A stretch of 64,000 nt of DNA from an uncultured bacterium (lineage in GTDB: Bacteria; Actinomycetota; Coriobacteriia; Coriobacteriales; Eggerthellaceae). Below the pieces are notes generated by a model. It did not search any database. It saw nothing but the letters and a program-made list of their open reading frames with translations, and was not told where the DNA came from. The translations under genes and the position numbers were made by a program. This document shows positions 1-10,898 of the stretch, in pieces. How positions within the stretch are numbered: position 1 is the stretch's first letter; each line of letters starts with the position of its first letter. Where the stretch lies: contig CAJMOJ010000001.1 of NCBI GenBank assembly GCA_905215035.1, positions 1 through 64,000 on the forward strand. Direction: 5' to 3'.

Positions 1-1
1 A

Positions 2-505
2 TCTGCTGAGCGTAACAAGCGTACTGAAGACCCTATCGGCATTATCCATGTCGATTCTCTCTTCTCACCAGTTCGTCGCTGCGCGATGATGGTAGAAGAT
101 ACCCGTGTTGGTCAACGTACCGACTATGACAGGCTCATTTTAGAGGTTGAAACCGATGGTTCAATCAACCCAACTGAGGCAATTTGCCGTGCAGCCAATA
201 TTATTAATCAATATATGGGCGCATTTATGATGCTCGACGAGGTTGTTGAAGATGAGGAAGGCGAGGTAGTTTCTATCTTCGCTCCTGAGAATCAAGAAAC
301 CAACGCTGAGCTTGATAAGCAGATCGAGGACTTAGATTTGTCCGTTCGTTCCTATAACTGCTTAAAGCGTGCTGGTATTCATTCAGTACGTCAGTTGGTT
401 GAGTACTCTGAGAATGACTTGCTCAATATTAGAAACTTTGGTGCGAAGTCCATTGAAGAAGTGAAGGATAAGCTCATTTCTATGGACCTCAATTTGAAGC
501 TTTAG
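2..505 (+). CDS. rpoA: DNA-directed RNA polymerase subunit alpha, 3' part
   Basis: The reading frame is open from base 2, so the window cuts the gene and only its last 167 codons are present. The first part is the end of the N-terminal dimerisation domain (SPVRRCAMMVEDTRVGQRTD is typical of alpha-NTD). A short acidic linker follows, then the C-terminal domain, recognisable from LSVRSYNCLKRAGI and NIRNFGAKSIEEVKDKL, the helix-hairpin-helix region that contacts UP elements and activators. rplQ starts 11 bases after the stop codon, the usual rpoA-rplQ order at the end of the ribosomal-protein operon. Identity is secure; only the start lies outside the window. Confidence 0.97.
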   Translation, partial: SAERNKRTEDPIGIIHVDSLFSPVRRCAMMVEDTRVGQRTDYDRLILEVETDGSINPTEAICRAANIINQYMGAFMMLDEVVEDEEGEVVSIFAPENQETNAELDKQIEDLDLSVRSYNCLKRAGIHSVRQLVEYSENDLLNIRNFGAKSIEEVKDKLISMDLNLKL

Positions 506-516
506 GAGATATAAGA

Positions 517-1101
517 ATGAGGCACAACAAAAAGGGCCGTAAGCTTGGTACTGATTCTTCTCATACCAAGGCAATGAAGAAAAGCTTGGTTCAGGCTTTA
601 TTCACCAACGACCGTATTAAGACGATCGAGGCTCGCGCTAAGGAGATCCGTCCTGACGTAGACAAGATCATCACCTGGGCAAAGAAGGGCGATCTTCACT
701 CTCGCCGTTTAGCTATTGCCGCACTCGGTGACAAAGAGCTTGTACGTGAGGTTTTTGAAAAGGTAGAGCAGGGTATGTTTGCTGATCGTCAAGGCGGCTA
801 CACCCGTATCTACAAGCTTGGCAATCGTAAAGGTGACAATGCTCCTGTTGTAATCATGGAGCTTTGCTCTGAGCCTGTTGCTAAGAAAGAAAAGGTTGAA
901 AAGCCTGCTGAGAAGCCAGCAAAGAAGGCTGCTGCTCCTAAGAAAGAAGAAGCAAAAGAAGAGGCAACCGAAGAGGTTAGTGCTGAGGAAGTTGAAGCTG
1001 CTGCTGAGGCAGAGGTTGAGGCTGCTGAAGAGGCTGACGGTGCTGTTATCGCTGATGACGAGGTTGCTGTTGCTGAAGAAGAGAAGAAGGAAGCTGAGTA
1101 G
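517..1101 (+). CDS. rplQ: 50S ribosomal protein L17 with long Ala/Glu-rich C-terminal tail
   Basis: Residues 1-118 match ribosomal protein L17 (start MRHNKKGRKLG; GGYTRIYKLGNRKGDNAP near residue 93-110), a large-subunit protein near the peptide exit tunnel. The usual bacterial protein ends near residue 120. This one runs to 194: residues 121-147 are Lys/Ala/Pro-rich and 148-194 are Glu/Ala-rich, so the tail changes from basic to acidic and looks unstructured. The start ATG has the RBS AGGAG at 508-512. It is the last gene of the rpoA operon and is followed by a hairpin terminator. Low-complexity tails on L17 are known in actinobacteria; the function of this one cannot be read from sequence. 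Confidence 0.96.
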   Translation: MRHNKKGRKLGTDSSHTKAMKKSLVQALFTNDRIKTIEARAKEIRPDVDKIITWAKKGDLHSRRLAIAALGDKELVREVFEKVEQGMFADRQGGYTRIYKLGNRKGDNAPVVIMELCSEPVAKKEKVEKPAEKPAKKAAAPKKEEAKEEATEEVSAEEVEAAAEAEVEAAEEADGAVIADDEVAVAEEEKKEAE

Positions 1102-1174
1102 TTTAGTTTAGGGTTCGCAGACGAACTCTAATGTATAGCTACGAAGTATTTTCATCTTCAAATTGCATTACATG

Positions 1175-1210
1175 AATGCCGTGCTCCGAATGTGGGGTAC
1201 GGCATTTTTA
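1175..1210 (+). terminator. Terminator of the rpoA-rplQ operon
   Basis: AATGCCGT and ACGGCATT form a perfect 8-bp stem, extended inwards by CTCC/GGGG pairs around a short loop, followed by a T-run. It sits about 75 bases after the rplQ stop. Confidence 0.85.
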
Positions 1211-1272
1211 TTGATGCCAAATACAACCAAAATCGCATTGTTTATGAAATTTACGATATGTCGTTCATTACA

Positions 1273-1301
1273 TTGACAATATAGTTTCATGACAGTATAA
1301 C
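1273..1301 (+). promoter_or_regulatory. Sigma-70 type promoter of the surface-protein gene
   Basis: A -35 box TTGACA at 1273-1278 and a -10 box TATAAC at 1296-1301 are separated by 17 bases in an AT-rich stretch. Transcription would start near 1308, giving a 5' leader of about 40 bases before the GTG at 1350, which has the RBS GGGCGGAG at 1335-1342. Confidence 0.7.
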
Positions 1302-1349
1302 TATTGAAAATTACATTTTTTCAATTACTCAATCGGGCGGAGTTTAAAA

Positions 1350-4300
1350 GTGAATACTGTTGTGAGGCAGGAAAAAAGAAATCCTGCAAAAGTTATTCTT
1401 CTGGTATTGAGCGCTTGTCTTATTGCACTGAGCGGCATTACGTTTAGTCCTCAATCAGCTCAAGCTGAAACATGGGGAGAATATTTAAGTCGCATGTGGT
1501 CTGATTGCGAAACTAAATTTGCTAATTTAGACAAATCAACGGGTCTTACACCATGGGATGGCAGCTCTTCTGTTAAGCCAGCAACGGGCGATGGTAGTGC
1601 TGACAATCCTTATTTGATTAATACTCCTGCAGAATTGCGTTGGGTATGCGCTCAACCAGATAATGCTTTAAAAAGCTTTAAGCTTCTTGCTGATTTGGAT
1701 TTAGGCGGTAAGGATGGTCGTATTTGGTCTCCAACTGCACTTGTGAATACAACGGCACCTATTGTTATGGATGGCAACGGGCATACAATTTACAACATGA
1801 AGTTGTATGGTGGAGCAAGTGGCCATACAAGCTATGGCCTCGGTTTTGTTTCGTTTAATGACAATCCAAATTTTGAACTAAAAAATCTCAATTTCCGCTA
1901 TGCTGACGTGCGCGCTAATGATAACAGCCAAGGATATTCGGTTGCCGTTGCCAACTTTAGAGCTGGCGCCATTACTAATGTTGCTGTTATTGACTCACTG
2001 GTAAAAGGTAATGACTTTGTTGGAGCTCTTGCTGTTGGCTGGAGCATTGGAAATGCCTATAAAGCGGTTGATGGTGCAGGAGATCCAATCGATTCATATG
2101 CAACGCGCATTGACCAATGCCGTACTGAGCGCGTGTATACGTATGGCGCAAGTTGTATTGGTAACTTTACAGGACCATTATGGGGCTCGTATGTCAGCAA
2201 TTCCTATGCAGTTGATGGCGTGACGGTTTCTACTGCGGGCCATTCAGGTGGTTTTGTGTCCTGTCCAGGATATGACTATGTTGAAAACTGCTATTGCAAT
2301 ATTACTATGTACGGCAATACGCGAACTTCAGTTTTCTCGGGTGTTAACCACTTCAATAATGGGTTTAAAAATTGTGTAGCATCAGGTGTTGTAGAGGGCT
2401 CAACTATTGTTGGTGGATTCTTAGGTGATGGTTCATCGAGTGGAACTTCTGCGTTGCCATCTAAATACACCAACTGCTATTCAACTACCATGACGGGTAT
2501 GCAAAATGAAGCATCCAATATGGGTGGTTTTGCAGGATATGCTGACGGAAACATCACCTTTAGCAATTGCTATGCAGCTGGTGAAGTTGGCGCTTTAACC
2601 ACTGCAGGTAACTCTATTAGTGTCGGTGGCTTTATTGGCAATTCAGGTGGAGCGTATTTCCAGAATTGTTACTACGACAAGCAAACAACAGCGCGCGGTG
2701 AAAATGGAGCAGGAGTTGGTACCGTAAACGCTGTTGCTGGATCACCTACTATTACGGGTAAGCTCACGCGTGAGATGTCTGGCACCAATGCGCTATCGCA
2801 GATGCCTGGTTTGTCATCTGACTTATGGGTCGCGAAAGATGGGGTATACCCTCAATTAAAACTCTTTGCGAATGCTGAAAACTTCCCTGCACAAAGTACA
2901 AATACTATCAAGGCGTACTCAATGGCCTCTGTATGTACGGCCATGCTCTATCCTTCAAACGGTGATTACGAGGATGCAAACTATGATACAGTTCGCAATA
3001 TCACCTATTTGTTCCCCTTTACCAATGACGCTATGGTGAAAGATTCATCATTTGCTGTGTCGTGGGTTGCTGATGACAACAAATCATCAGTGAGTGGAAT
3101 GGAGAATGTTCCTGTTATTACACTCAATCAGAGTGATTATTCGGTCGCAAGTTTGGCACCAGGAATTGGTTGGACAACCGTTTACGTTAAGTACTATCCT
3201 GACCCATCGGATAAAAGCGTATATGCAACAGGAACGCGTCGTTTACGCCTTGTTCCTACAACCACTTTGTCGGTAGCAACGGCGGCAGGTGTTGATCATA
3301 CTGCCTATGTAGCTATTGAAGGCTCGCGTCCATTAGACTCTGATAAGTATTCTGATTTTATGCGCTATGACCATCGCAAAGGGGTTAATTTCAGTATTGG
3401 TAGTGCGGTAGACCTCGCTAACGGCAATCTTAATACTGAAGCATTTCCTGCTGACAATGAAGAGTTTTCAGGAGTAGAGCTGTCTACGGTTAAGGGCACC
3501 GTAAATGTGCTCGTTTCTAAACAGGCAGCTGATGGCACCTGGCAAGAATTGCCTTTGACTGACGACCTCAAAGAATTGCTTCTTTATAAGCGTAATGCTG
3601 AGACAAAAGATCTTGGTAAATACAAGCTCACCTATCATTGGTATGCCAAAGGTGAGGGTGGTGCCTACCTTGAAAGCGTAAAGTATCTTGATGTTATTGA
3701 GACGTTCTCGGTGACCTATATGAAGAATACTGAGAATTTAGTCCTACCCGAAAATCCTGTAAGTCCCGTTAAGGTGGATGAGAATTCAGATGCTACTACT
3801 CAATCAGATGATGGGGTGGTAGTACAGGCGGATGTACCACAAGGTGCCTACTTCTTTGATCCAGGTGCTTACGTGCCAGGCGACAAAGTGGCAGCAGCTT
3901 ACTATCCGGGTGCGGCTAATCGCGTAGAGAACACACCTGATAATCCATCGACCGCAGGATATGATTTCCAAGGCTGGAGTACTGATGCAGGCGATGGTAC
4001 TGACAATGCGGTAAACTTCACCGATCAAACTCCTATTCAGGGCAATACTACGGTTTATGGCAACTGGGCTCTCGCTCCTCGTTCAGTAACCTTTGACGCA
4101 AATCAGGGTACCTTTGCTGATGGGGCAGATAAGGTCGTTGATGATACTCACAAAGCTCTAGACACCATGACTGTTCCTACTGATAAGCCTGTGCGTGAAG
4201 GTTACTCATTCATGGGTTGGGCAAAAGATCCTAATGCTAAAGAAGCTGATTTTAAAGATACCGATCAGCTTTGGGATGAGGATATGACCTACTATGCAGT

Positions 4301-5828
4301 CTGGACACCAAAACCTGTTGAGAAGATTACAGTCAAGGTAGACAATATTACTGATCCTGATCATGATACCGTGCAAGTTGGTGACACGCTTAAGAATACA
4401 ATCATCCCCGAAAACATCGCTGATTCCCCTGACAGTGTTTGGAAAGATGTTGTGATTACGGCTCCTATTCCTGATGGGGTAACCTTGAAGCCCGACACTA
4501 TTGTTTTGAAGGCGCCTGACGGAACCGAAATCAAACTTAATCCAGATGATGTATACGACCCTGAAACAAAAACGCTCAAAGTCCCGGTAGGAGATATTAA
4601 GGGCGGAGAAAAATATGAGGTCATTTATGAAACAGAGGTGAACCCAGAGGCACTTGATGAAGGTGCAGATGTTACCACTAAGATAAAAACATCAGGTTCT
4701 GATCCAGATGGAACACCGCGTCCGGAAATTCCAAATGAGGAGCTTCCGGTGGGTGGAGACAGTGTATTACCAGCTAACCCTGATCCAGAAATAACAATTG
4801 CGGTTACCAATAAAACGCGCGGGGATAAAGAAGATGCTATGGTGGATGATATCCTTTCATACACGGTTGATCTCACCAACAAAGCTCCCCATTCCATGCT
4901 TGAGGATGGTGTAATAACCATTGAGATTCCTAATGGGTTAACGCTCATGTCTGATACGCTTGAGCTGGTAACTCCTGCAGGCGATAAGATTAAATTGACT
5001 CCTGATGTCTATGATCCTGATACACGTACCATTAGAATTCCAGTTGGAGAGGTTCCTGGTGAAGAATCTGCGGTACTGACCTTTGATGCTCTTATCAATA
5101 AGAACTCTGTCGATCCTGCAACACCAGAAGATCACAACATCGGCGTAAAAGCGGTTGTTGAGGGTACTGATCCTGAGGATGAAGTTGTTGGTCCTTTTGA
5201 TTCAGGTTATGTATTTCCAACTGGTTGGGTAAAGTATGTAACACCAGTTCCTATTGTTCAAAAGAGTGTAGCTAACTTGGATCGCGATGATGGTAACTTC
5301 TATCAGGGTGATCTCCTTGAGTACACGATTGAGATCGGAAACGATATGCCTGCTACGGTATGGAAGAACGTGCTAGTTCAGGATGTTATGTCCGATGGCC
5401 ATGAGTTGAGCCCTCGATCAATTAAGCTTATACATCCTGATGGCACGGTTGAACGTATTCCATCTGACGCTTATAACGCTCAAGACAGAACGATCTTAGT
5501 TGAAATTCCTGAGATAAAGGGTGGCGAAATCTGGAAGCTCACGTACGAAACAACGCTTTTCAAGCCAGCAGATGGCGGTGATGTATCCAACGATGTTGAG
5601 GTAATTGGCGCCGGTCTTATTACGGGTGAAGAAATTAGCGGGGATGCATGGGTAAAGATTTTGTCTCCTGGTCCTGCACCCGAATCTGATGCTGAGCGAT
5701 TTGCTAAGCGCGTTCTTTCTAAAACTGGTGATGACGCATCGGCTATTTTAGCGTTGTTAGTATGCGCTCTTGGTTCAGGGCTTGTTGTGTCAGGCTATGT
5801 TGTTGCACGCCGCAATCGTAGGGCATAA
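1350..5828 (+). CDS. Large LxxTG cell-wall-anchored surface protein (beta-helix, InlB-B and DUF11-like repeats)
   Basis: A 1492-aa secreted protein. Residues 1-39 form a signal peptide (basic n-region, hydrophobic core, likely cleavage after AQA). Residues about 75-480 are Gly/Asn/Tyr-rich with a NPYLI...LLADLDLGG...MDGNGHTIYNMKL pattern, as in GLUG/pectate-lyase-like beta-helices of adhesins. Residues about 880-985 hold two Listeria-Bacteroides (InlB B-type) repeats with the GYxFxGW and Y..W signatures. Residues about 990-1410 hold three DUF11/SpaA-like beta-sandwich repeats, each with a DxYD...T.(K/R).(P/E)V core. The C terminus has LSKTG at 1456-1460, a hydrophobic helix and RRNRRA, i.e. 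a sortase signal with Ser in place of the usual Pro. It is monocistronic, between its own promoter and a strong terminator. An adhesin role is inference from architecture; no enzymatic motif is seen. Confidence 0.88.
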   Translation: MNTVVRQEKRNPAKVILLVLSACLIALSGITFSPQSAQAETWGEYLSRMWSDCETKFANLDKSTGLTPWDGSSSVKPATGDGSADNPYLINTPAELRWVCAQPDNALKSFKLLADLDLGGKDGRIWSPTALVNTTAPIVMDGNGHTIYNMKLYGGASGHTSYGLGFVSFNDNPNFELKNLNFRYADVRANDNSQGYSVAVANFRAGAITNVAVIDSLVKGNDFVGALAVGWSIGNAYKAVDGAGDPIDSYATRIDQCRTERVYTYGASCIGNFTGPLWGSYVSNSYAVDGVTVSTAGHSGGFVSCPGYDYVENCYCNITMYGNTRTSVFSGVNHFNNGFKNCVASGVVEGSTIVGGFLGDGSSSGTSALPSKYTNCYSTTMTGMQNEASNMGGFAGYADGNITFSNCYAAGEVGALTTAGNSISVGGFIGNSGGAYFQNCYYDKQTTARGENGAGVGTVNAVAGSPTITGKLTREMSGTNALSQMPGLSSDLWVAKDGVYPQLKLFANAENFPAQSTNTIKAYSMASVCTAMLYPSNGDYEDANYDTVRNITYLFPFTNDAMVKDSSFAVSWVADDNKSSVSGMENVPVITLNQSDYSVASLAPGIGWTTVYVKYYPDPSDKSVYATGTRRLRLVPTTTLSVATAAGVDHTAYVAIEGSRPLDSDKYSDFMRYDHRKGVNFSIGSAVDLANGNLNTEAFPADNEEFSGVELSTVKGTVNVLVSKQAADGTWQELPLTDDLKELLLYKRNAETKDLGKYKLTYHWYAKGEGGAYLESVKYLDVIETFSVTYMKNTENLVLPENPVSPVKVDENSDATTQSDDGVVVQADVPQGAYFFDPGAYVPGDKVAAAYYPGAANRVENTPDNPSTAGYDFQGWSTDAGDGTDNAVNFTDQTPIQGNTTVYGNWALAPRSVTFDANQGTFADGADKVVDDTHKALDTMTVPTDKPVREGYSFMGWAKDPNAKEADFKDTDQLWDEDMTYYAVWTPKPVEKITVKVDNITDPDHDTVQVGDTLKNTIIPENIADSPDSVWKDVVITAPIPDGVTLKPDTIVLKAPDGTEIKLNPDDVYDPETKTLKVPVGDIKGGEKYEVIYETEVNPEALDEGADVTTKIKTSGSDPDGTPRPEIPNEELPVGGDSVLPANPDPEITIAVTNKTRGDKEDAMVDDILSYTVDLTNKAPHSMLEDGVITIEIPNGLTLMSDTLELVTPAGDKIKLTPDVYDPDTRTIRIPVGEVPGEESAVLTFDALINKNSVDPATPEDHNIGVKAVVEGTDPEDEVVGPFDSGYVFPTGWVKYVTPVPIVQKSVANLDRDDGNFYQGDLLEYTIEIGNDMPATVWKNVLVQDVMSDGHELSPRSIKLIHPDGTVERIPSDAYNAQDRTILVEIPEIKGGEIWKLTYETTLFKPADGGDVSNDVEVIGAGLITGEEISGDAWVKILSPGPAPESDAERFAKRVLSKTGDDASAILALLVCALGSGLVVSGYVVARRNRRA

Positions 5829-6150
5829 GTAGATAAGGATTGTGGATGAAGTTGTAGCAATACTCGTAGTGGCTTTCGCGTAAAGCTTTTATAGAGCATC
5901 CATAAAAGAGAGCGGGGTTGGAGACGTAACGGTTTCCAACCCCGCTTTGTTATAGGCATCCCTAGAGTCCCGTATTGTCATCTCTACGTTAGAAATGCCT
6001 TTAAAACACCGTTTGCTCGTCATAACCTTGTCCACAAAGTATCCCAAATGCAACGGGATTATTACGAGAATTGTGTTTGGGCTTTGTGAGGTTTAACAAA
6101 AGCTAAAGTTCTAAGTGTCAAAGTTATTGATGACAAGGAAGGGATTAGTC
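5829..6150. other. 322-bp intergenic region
   Basis: It contains the 12-bp terminator hairpin at 5911-5948. The rest, from about 5950 to 6134, must hold the promoter of the next gene, but I see no pair of boxes good enough to call. No small ORF with an RBS is visible. Confidence 0.6.
5911..5948 (+). terminator. Terminator of the surface-protein gene
   Basis: A perfect 12-bp stem (AGCGGGGTTGGA with TCCAACCCCGCT) with a 12-base loop, then TTTGTT. It begins 82 bases after the stop codon. Confidence 0.88.
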
Positions 6151-6852
6151 ATGGATGCAACAAAACTTGCGCGTCGTTACGTCGTATGCGCATTAGATGA
6201 GAACGGTGTTCTCCCTAGCGACGAGAAAGCCGCAAAGGCATTTGCAGCTGCTTTGGTATTTGATCTTGAGGCACTTCATATCATTAAGGTTAAGGGCGAA
6301 ACTATTACTGCTGAGAAATTCGCGCTTGATAACATTGATGATCCTGAGAAGATCGTATATGACTTCATTCGCAAGAATGAGTCAGTAACTCTTGATGATA
6401 TTGCTAAAGAATATGCTCCTGCAAATCCAGAGGGCTACAATGCAATCATGCGCGCACTGTGCACGCAGCTTGAGACTTCTTTAGCTGCTGTTAAAGAGGG
6501 CGCAGAAAAAGATGGTCTTGTAACCTATATCGCTGATCCAGGTGCTGCTCAATCTTGGATTGATTATATGTATGGCGCTCTTCAAAATGAGGTTCCTGAC
6601 AACACCAATACTGCTAAGGTTGGTGGATTTGTTATGAGCCCTTATGATGGCGCATTGGCAATTTTGCTTGACTATGCAGGCTTGGTCACTAAGTACCTGA
6701 GCGGCGATAAACTGGCTCATTTTGAGAAGGTTTTGAAGGACGAAAAGGCGTCTGATGATGCTCAGGCTGCTGCTTTGGTTGAGATGGATTTAAAGGGCGA
6801 TTTGCTTCCTGAAATCATTGCTTTAGCAGTTCAGGTTGAAACTGAGTTCTAA
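6151..6852 (+). CDS. Conserved-looking cytosolic protein of unknown function
   Basis: I do not recognise this 233-aa protein. It has no signal peptide or membrane helix and looks soluble and acidic. The start ATG at 6151 has a good RBS, AAGGAAGGG at 6135-6143; the in-frame GTG at 6115 has none. The N-terminal third (ARRYVVCALDENGVLP, then AALVFDLEALHIIKV) resembles the opening of GPP34/Vps74-like proteins (a small helical domain with a LxxLLDxxGxLP-like motif), but the match is weak and the rest gives no support. It stands alone between two terminators, so neighbours give no clue to function. Confidence 0.75.
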   Translation: MDATKLARRYVVCALDENGVLPSDEKAAKAFAAALVFDLEALHIIKVKGETITAEKFALDNIDDPEKIVYDFIRKNESVTLDDIAKEYAPANPEGYNAIMRALCTQLETSLAAVKEGAEKDGLVTYIADPGAAQSWIDYMYGALQNEVPDNTNTAKVGGFVMSPYDGALAILLDYAGLVTKYLSGDKLAHFEKVLKDEKASDDAQAAALVEMDLKGDLLPEIIALAVQVETEF

Positions 6853-6994
6853 TTTACACCCTGTTGAAATAAAACAGGGGCTCACCGAGTGATTGTTGCA
6901 TTTTGGTCGAGGGGATAGTTTTCAAAAGAGCAGCAATCGCATAAGAGCAGTTTTTGTGCGCATATAAACGTTATTGATGTGACGCATACGTAAA

Positions 6995-7031
6995 AAAGAA
7001 GGCTAGCGTTTGTTCGCTAGCCTTCTTTTTA
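6995..7031 (+). terminator. Rho-independent terminator
   Basis: A perfect 14-bp stem (AAAGAAGGCTAGCG with CGCTAGCCTTCTTT), a 6-base loop and a T-run. An A-run on the left side means it could also work on the other strand. Confidence 0.88.
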
Positions 7032-7140
7032 TGGGATAAACAAAGAGGCTATAAGAACGCATAAGAGCGCGAGCGAGAAGACGAGCAAAGGACAAGCCAA
7101 AGAATGAACAAGCGTTGCAAGCTACGAACTACCAAACATG

Positions 7141-7206
7141 GTTATATTGTATAACTACACTCACACCTCAGGACATCATAAGTAACATTAAGTTATACTT
7201 CATAAC
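7141..7206 (+). promoter_or_regulatory. Paired palindromic operators over a promoter (GTTAT-N5-ATAAC, two copies)
   Basis: GTTAT-ATTGT-ATAAC lies at 7141-7155 and GTTAT-ACTTC-ATAAC at 7192-7206, 51 bases apart (nearly five helical turns). The arms are identical and the spacers differ, as expected for a dimeric repressor site. A -10-like TATACT (7194-7199) is inside the second copy, with a weak -35 AGGACA (7170-7175, 18-base spacer) between the copies. The operon downstream includes a MarR regulator, so autoregulation is the natural inference. Confidence 0.5.
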
Positions 7207-7302
7207 TAAAATATGGATAGCGATACGACTAAAGCAGTAGCATTGTATGTTTGTACTCTGTCTAACGATAAGCGTCGGTGCTTATGAGGTATTAAAAGGT
7301 GG

Positions 7303-7956
7303 ATGAGTATTCTTATGAACTTCAGACAGGATAAGAATTCACAACAAAATAAGCAGCAACGTCAACCCGATCCTCAATTCCAATACAAAATGATGCGTTG
7401 GATGATGGGTCGGTATGGGGCTGATGATCTTACGCGGGCACTCATGATTGCGGCTGCTCTGCTAGTAGTCATTAACTTTTTTGCATCATCAAGCTTGCTT
7501 TCTTTGCTAGCCTTGGCACTCATGATCTATGGAACATTCCGGATGTTTTCTCGTAATATTCCAGCGCGCGTACGTGAATTGCAGGTATTTAACTCTCTTA
7601 TGGTGAAACCGCGTGCCTGGATGGCACGCCGCAGCGCTCTGAAAGCAGACGCGCATAAACGACAAGCAGATCGCAACGCGGCAAAGATGGCTGATCGCGT
7701 ACAAAAAGAAGCTATGCGTGAGGCACGTAAAAATGAGCGTGATCAAAAACGAGCCAATAAACGAACTAAAGATGGTGCGCCGCAAACTGTACATGAAGGT
7801 GATGATGGGGTAGTGATAGAAGCTACTACTATTGAATCCAACACTCTTACCTTTACTTGCTCACAATGCGGGCAGAGCCTTTCTGTTCCTAAGGGCAAGG
7901 GGATGCTTAAGGTTACTTGTCCCAAATGCGGTAATCAGACAATTAAGAAATCATAG
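7303..7956 (+). CDS. Membrane protein with C-terminal zinc ribbon
   Basis: 217 aa. Residues about 45-83 form two closely spaced hydrophobic helices (LTRALMIAAALLVVINFF and a second ending in IYGTFRMF). A long, highly basic, probably helical segment (about 95-160; Arg/Lys/Ala-rich) follows, then a zinc ribbon CSQC...CPKCG near residues 185-210. Basic residues on both sides suggest both ends are cytosolic. The start ATG has AAAGGTGG just upstream. It is the first gene of a tight trio: the MarR gene starts 9 bases downstream and ecfT 2 bases after that. The zinc ribbon resembles small treble-clef ribbons of the MJ0042 type; the function is unknown. Confidence 0.8.
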   Translation: MSILMNFRQDKNSQQNKQQRQPDPQFQYKMMRWMMGRYGADDLTRALMIAAALLVVINFFASSSLLSLLALALMIYGTFRMFSRNIPARVRELQVFNSLMVKPRAWMARRSALKADAHKRQADRNAAKMADRVQKEAMREARKNERDQKRANKRTKDGAPQTVHEGDDGVVIEATTIESNTLTFTCSQCGQSLSVPKGKGMLKVTCPKCGNQTIKKS

Positions 7957-7965
7957 GGTGATCGA

Positions 7966-8643
7966 ATGGATGCCCAAGATTTTCCCCGCGAAGCATTTAG
8001 GTCTGTTCGTGAGCTTGAAATGCTCCTGCATGGATTGATCGCACCGATCTTAAAAACCTATCAGCTTACCTCTCAACAGCTTGAGCTGCTTATAGAACTT
8101 GATCATGATAGAACCTTAACGCCCGCACAGCTTTGTGAGCGATTGGGAATTCAGCGGCCCAATCTTACACCTGTTCTACATAAACTCATGGCGCGTGGCT
8201 TAATTGTACGTTCCCGTAATCAGCGCGATAGGCGGTCTTATACGGTCGGCTTGTCGCTTGATGGACGTGAACTGATGGATGAGATCAATGCAGCACTTGC
8301 CGAAATTTTCTTTATGTTTATGGCTTCTATGCCACGCGATATTTTTGAAGCAGTCATTTCAGGTATGTATGCGATGCGCATGTTCATGCGTGGACTTTTG
8401 GGTCAAGAGATGATGCTTTTGCCAGAAGGATCTACCTTTGAAGGTGAATATACTGAGGATAGTGATTTTGAAATTACAGAATACGAAGTCCATGAAGCGG
8501 TGCAGGATATCCTAGAGGGCAATTATCCTGAGCCTTTGCAGCAAGAGTGGTCAAGTGAACAAAGTATGGTTCCCGAATTGCCAGGTAGCCTCAGTAATGG
8601 TGAGTTGCCTAACAGTGATTTTGTTTCTGACCAAGAGGCATAA
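7966..8643 (+). CDS. MarR-family transcriptional regulator with acidic C-terminal extension
   Basis: 225 aa. Residues about 15-115 form a MarR winged helix-turn-helix: TSQQLELLIELDHDRTLTPAQLCERLGI, then the recognition helix RPNLTPVLHKLMARGLI and the wing with the DRRSY (D-x-R) signature. Residues about 150-225 are an extra acidic, probably disordered tail rich in Glu, Pro and Ser, absent from typical 140-150-aa MarR proteins. The start ATG has RBS AGGGTGA. It lies between the zinc-ribbon gene (9 bases) and ecfT (2 bases), so all three should be co-transcribed. It is the best candidate for binding the twin palindromes upstream of the operon. The ligand is unknown. Confidence 0.88.
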   Translation: MDAQDFPREAFRSVRELEMLLHGLIAPILKTYQLTSQQLELLIELDHDRTLTPAQLCERLGIQRPNLTPVLHKLMARGLIVRSRNQRDRRSYTVGLSLDGRELMDEINAALAEIFFMFMASMPRDIFEAVISGMYAMRMFMRGLLGQEMMLLPEGSTFEGEYTEDSDFEITEYEVHEAVQDILEGNYPEPLQQEWSSEQSMVPELPGSLSNGELPNSDFVSDQEA

Positions 8644-8645
8644 CT

Positions 8646-10792
<2,147 letters not shown>

Positions 10793-10794
10793 GT

Positions 10795-10854
10795 AGCACT
10801 CGATAGTACATACTGACATTCAGTATGCGGTGTGCAATAATGCGCACGAGTGCT
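10795..10854 (+). ncRNA. Three-way-junction RNA fold in the eno 3' region (candidate structured RNA)
   Basis: An outer 8-bp stem (AGCACTCG 10795-10802 with CGAGTGCT 10847-10854) encloses two hairpins: a perfect 8-bp stem with a 3-base loop (CATACTGA 10809-10816 with TCAGTATG 10820-10827), and a 5-bp stem with an AATAAT loop (10831-10835 with 10842-10846). Only short single-stranded joints remain. It starts 3 bases after the eno stop and is followed by a weak 5-bp hairpin and then the terminator at 10899. The pairing is seen directly; whether it is a stable 3'-UTR sRNA or only a processing/stability element is open. Confidence 0.45.
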
Positions 10855-10898
10855 GATCAGTTTGCTTTGTTGAGCTGATAGCAATACAACATCACATA

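Larger units (their letters stand above)
6853..7302. other. 450-bp intergenic region with terminator and two palindromic operator-like sites
   Basis: From left to right it holds a weak hairpin (CCCTGTT/AACAGGG near 6858-6880, no T-run), a strong terminator at 6995-7031, about 100 bases without recognisable structure, and the two GTTAT-N5-ATAAC palindromes at 7141-7155 and 7192-7206 with a probable promoter. No convincing small ORF is visible. Confidence 0.65.

Noticed and set aside
878..1111. Open frame overlapping the rplQ tail in another frame (Leu/Lys/Arg-rich)
   Set aside because: Shadow of the GCT/GAA-rich tail; no RBS and low-complexity product.
4625..4948. Long minus-strand frame inside the surface-protein gene
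   Set aside because: Ser-rich antisense of repeat DNA; no RBS and no family resemblance.
6857..6881. CCCTGTT/AACAGGG hairpin as a terminator of the gene at 6151
   Set aside because: No T-run; the much stronger hairpin at 6995 serves.
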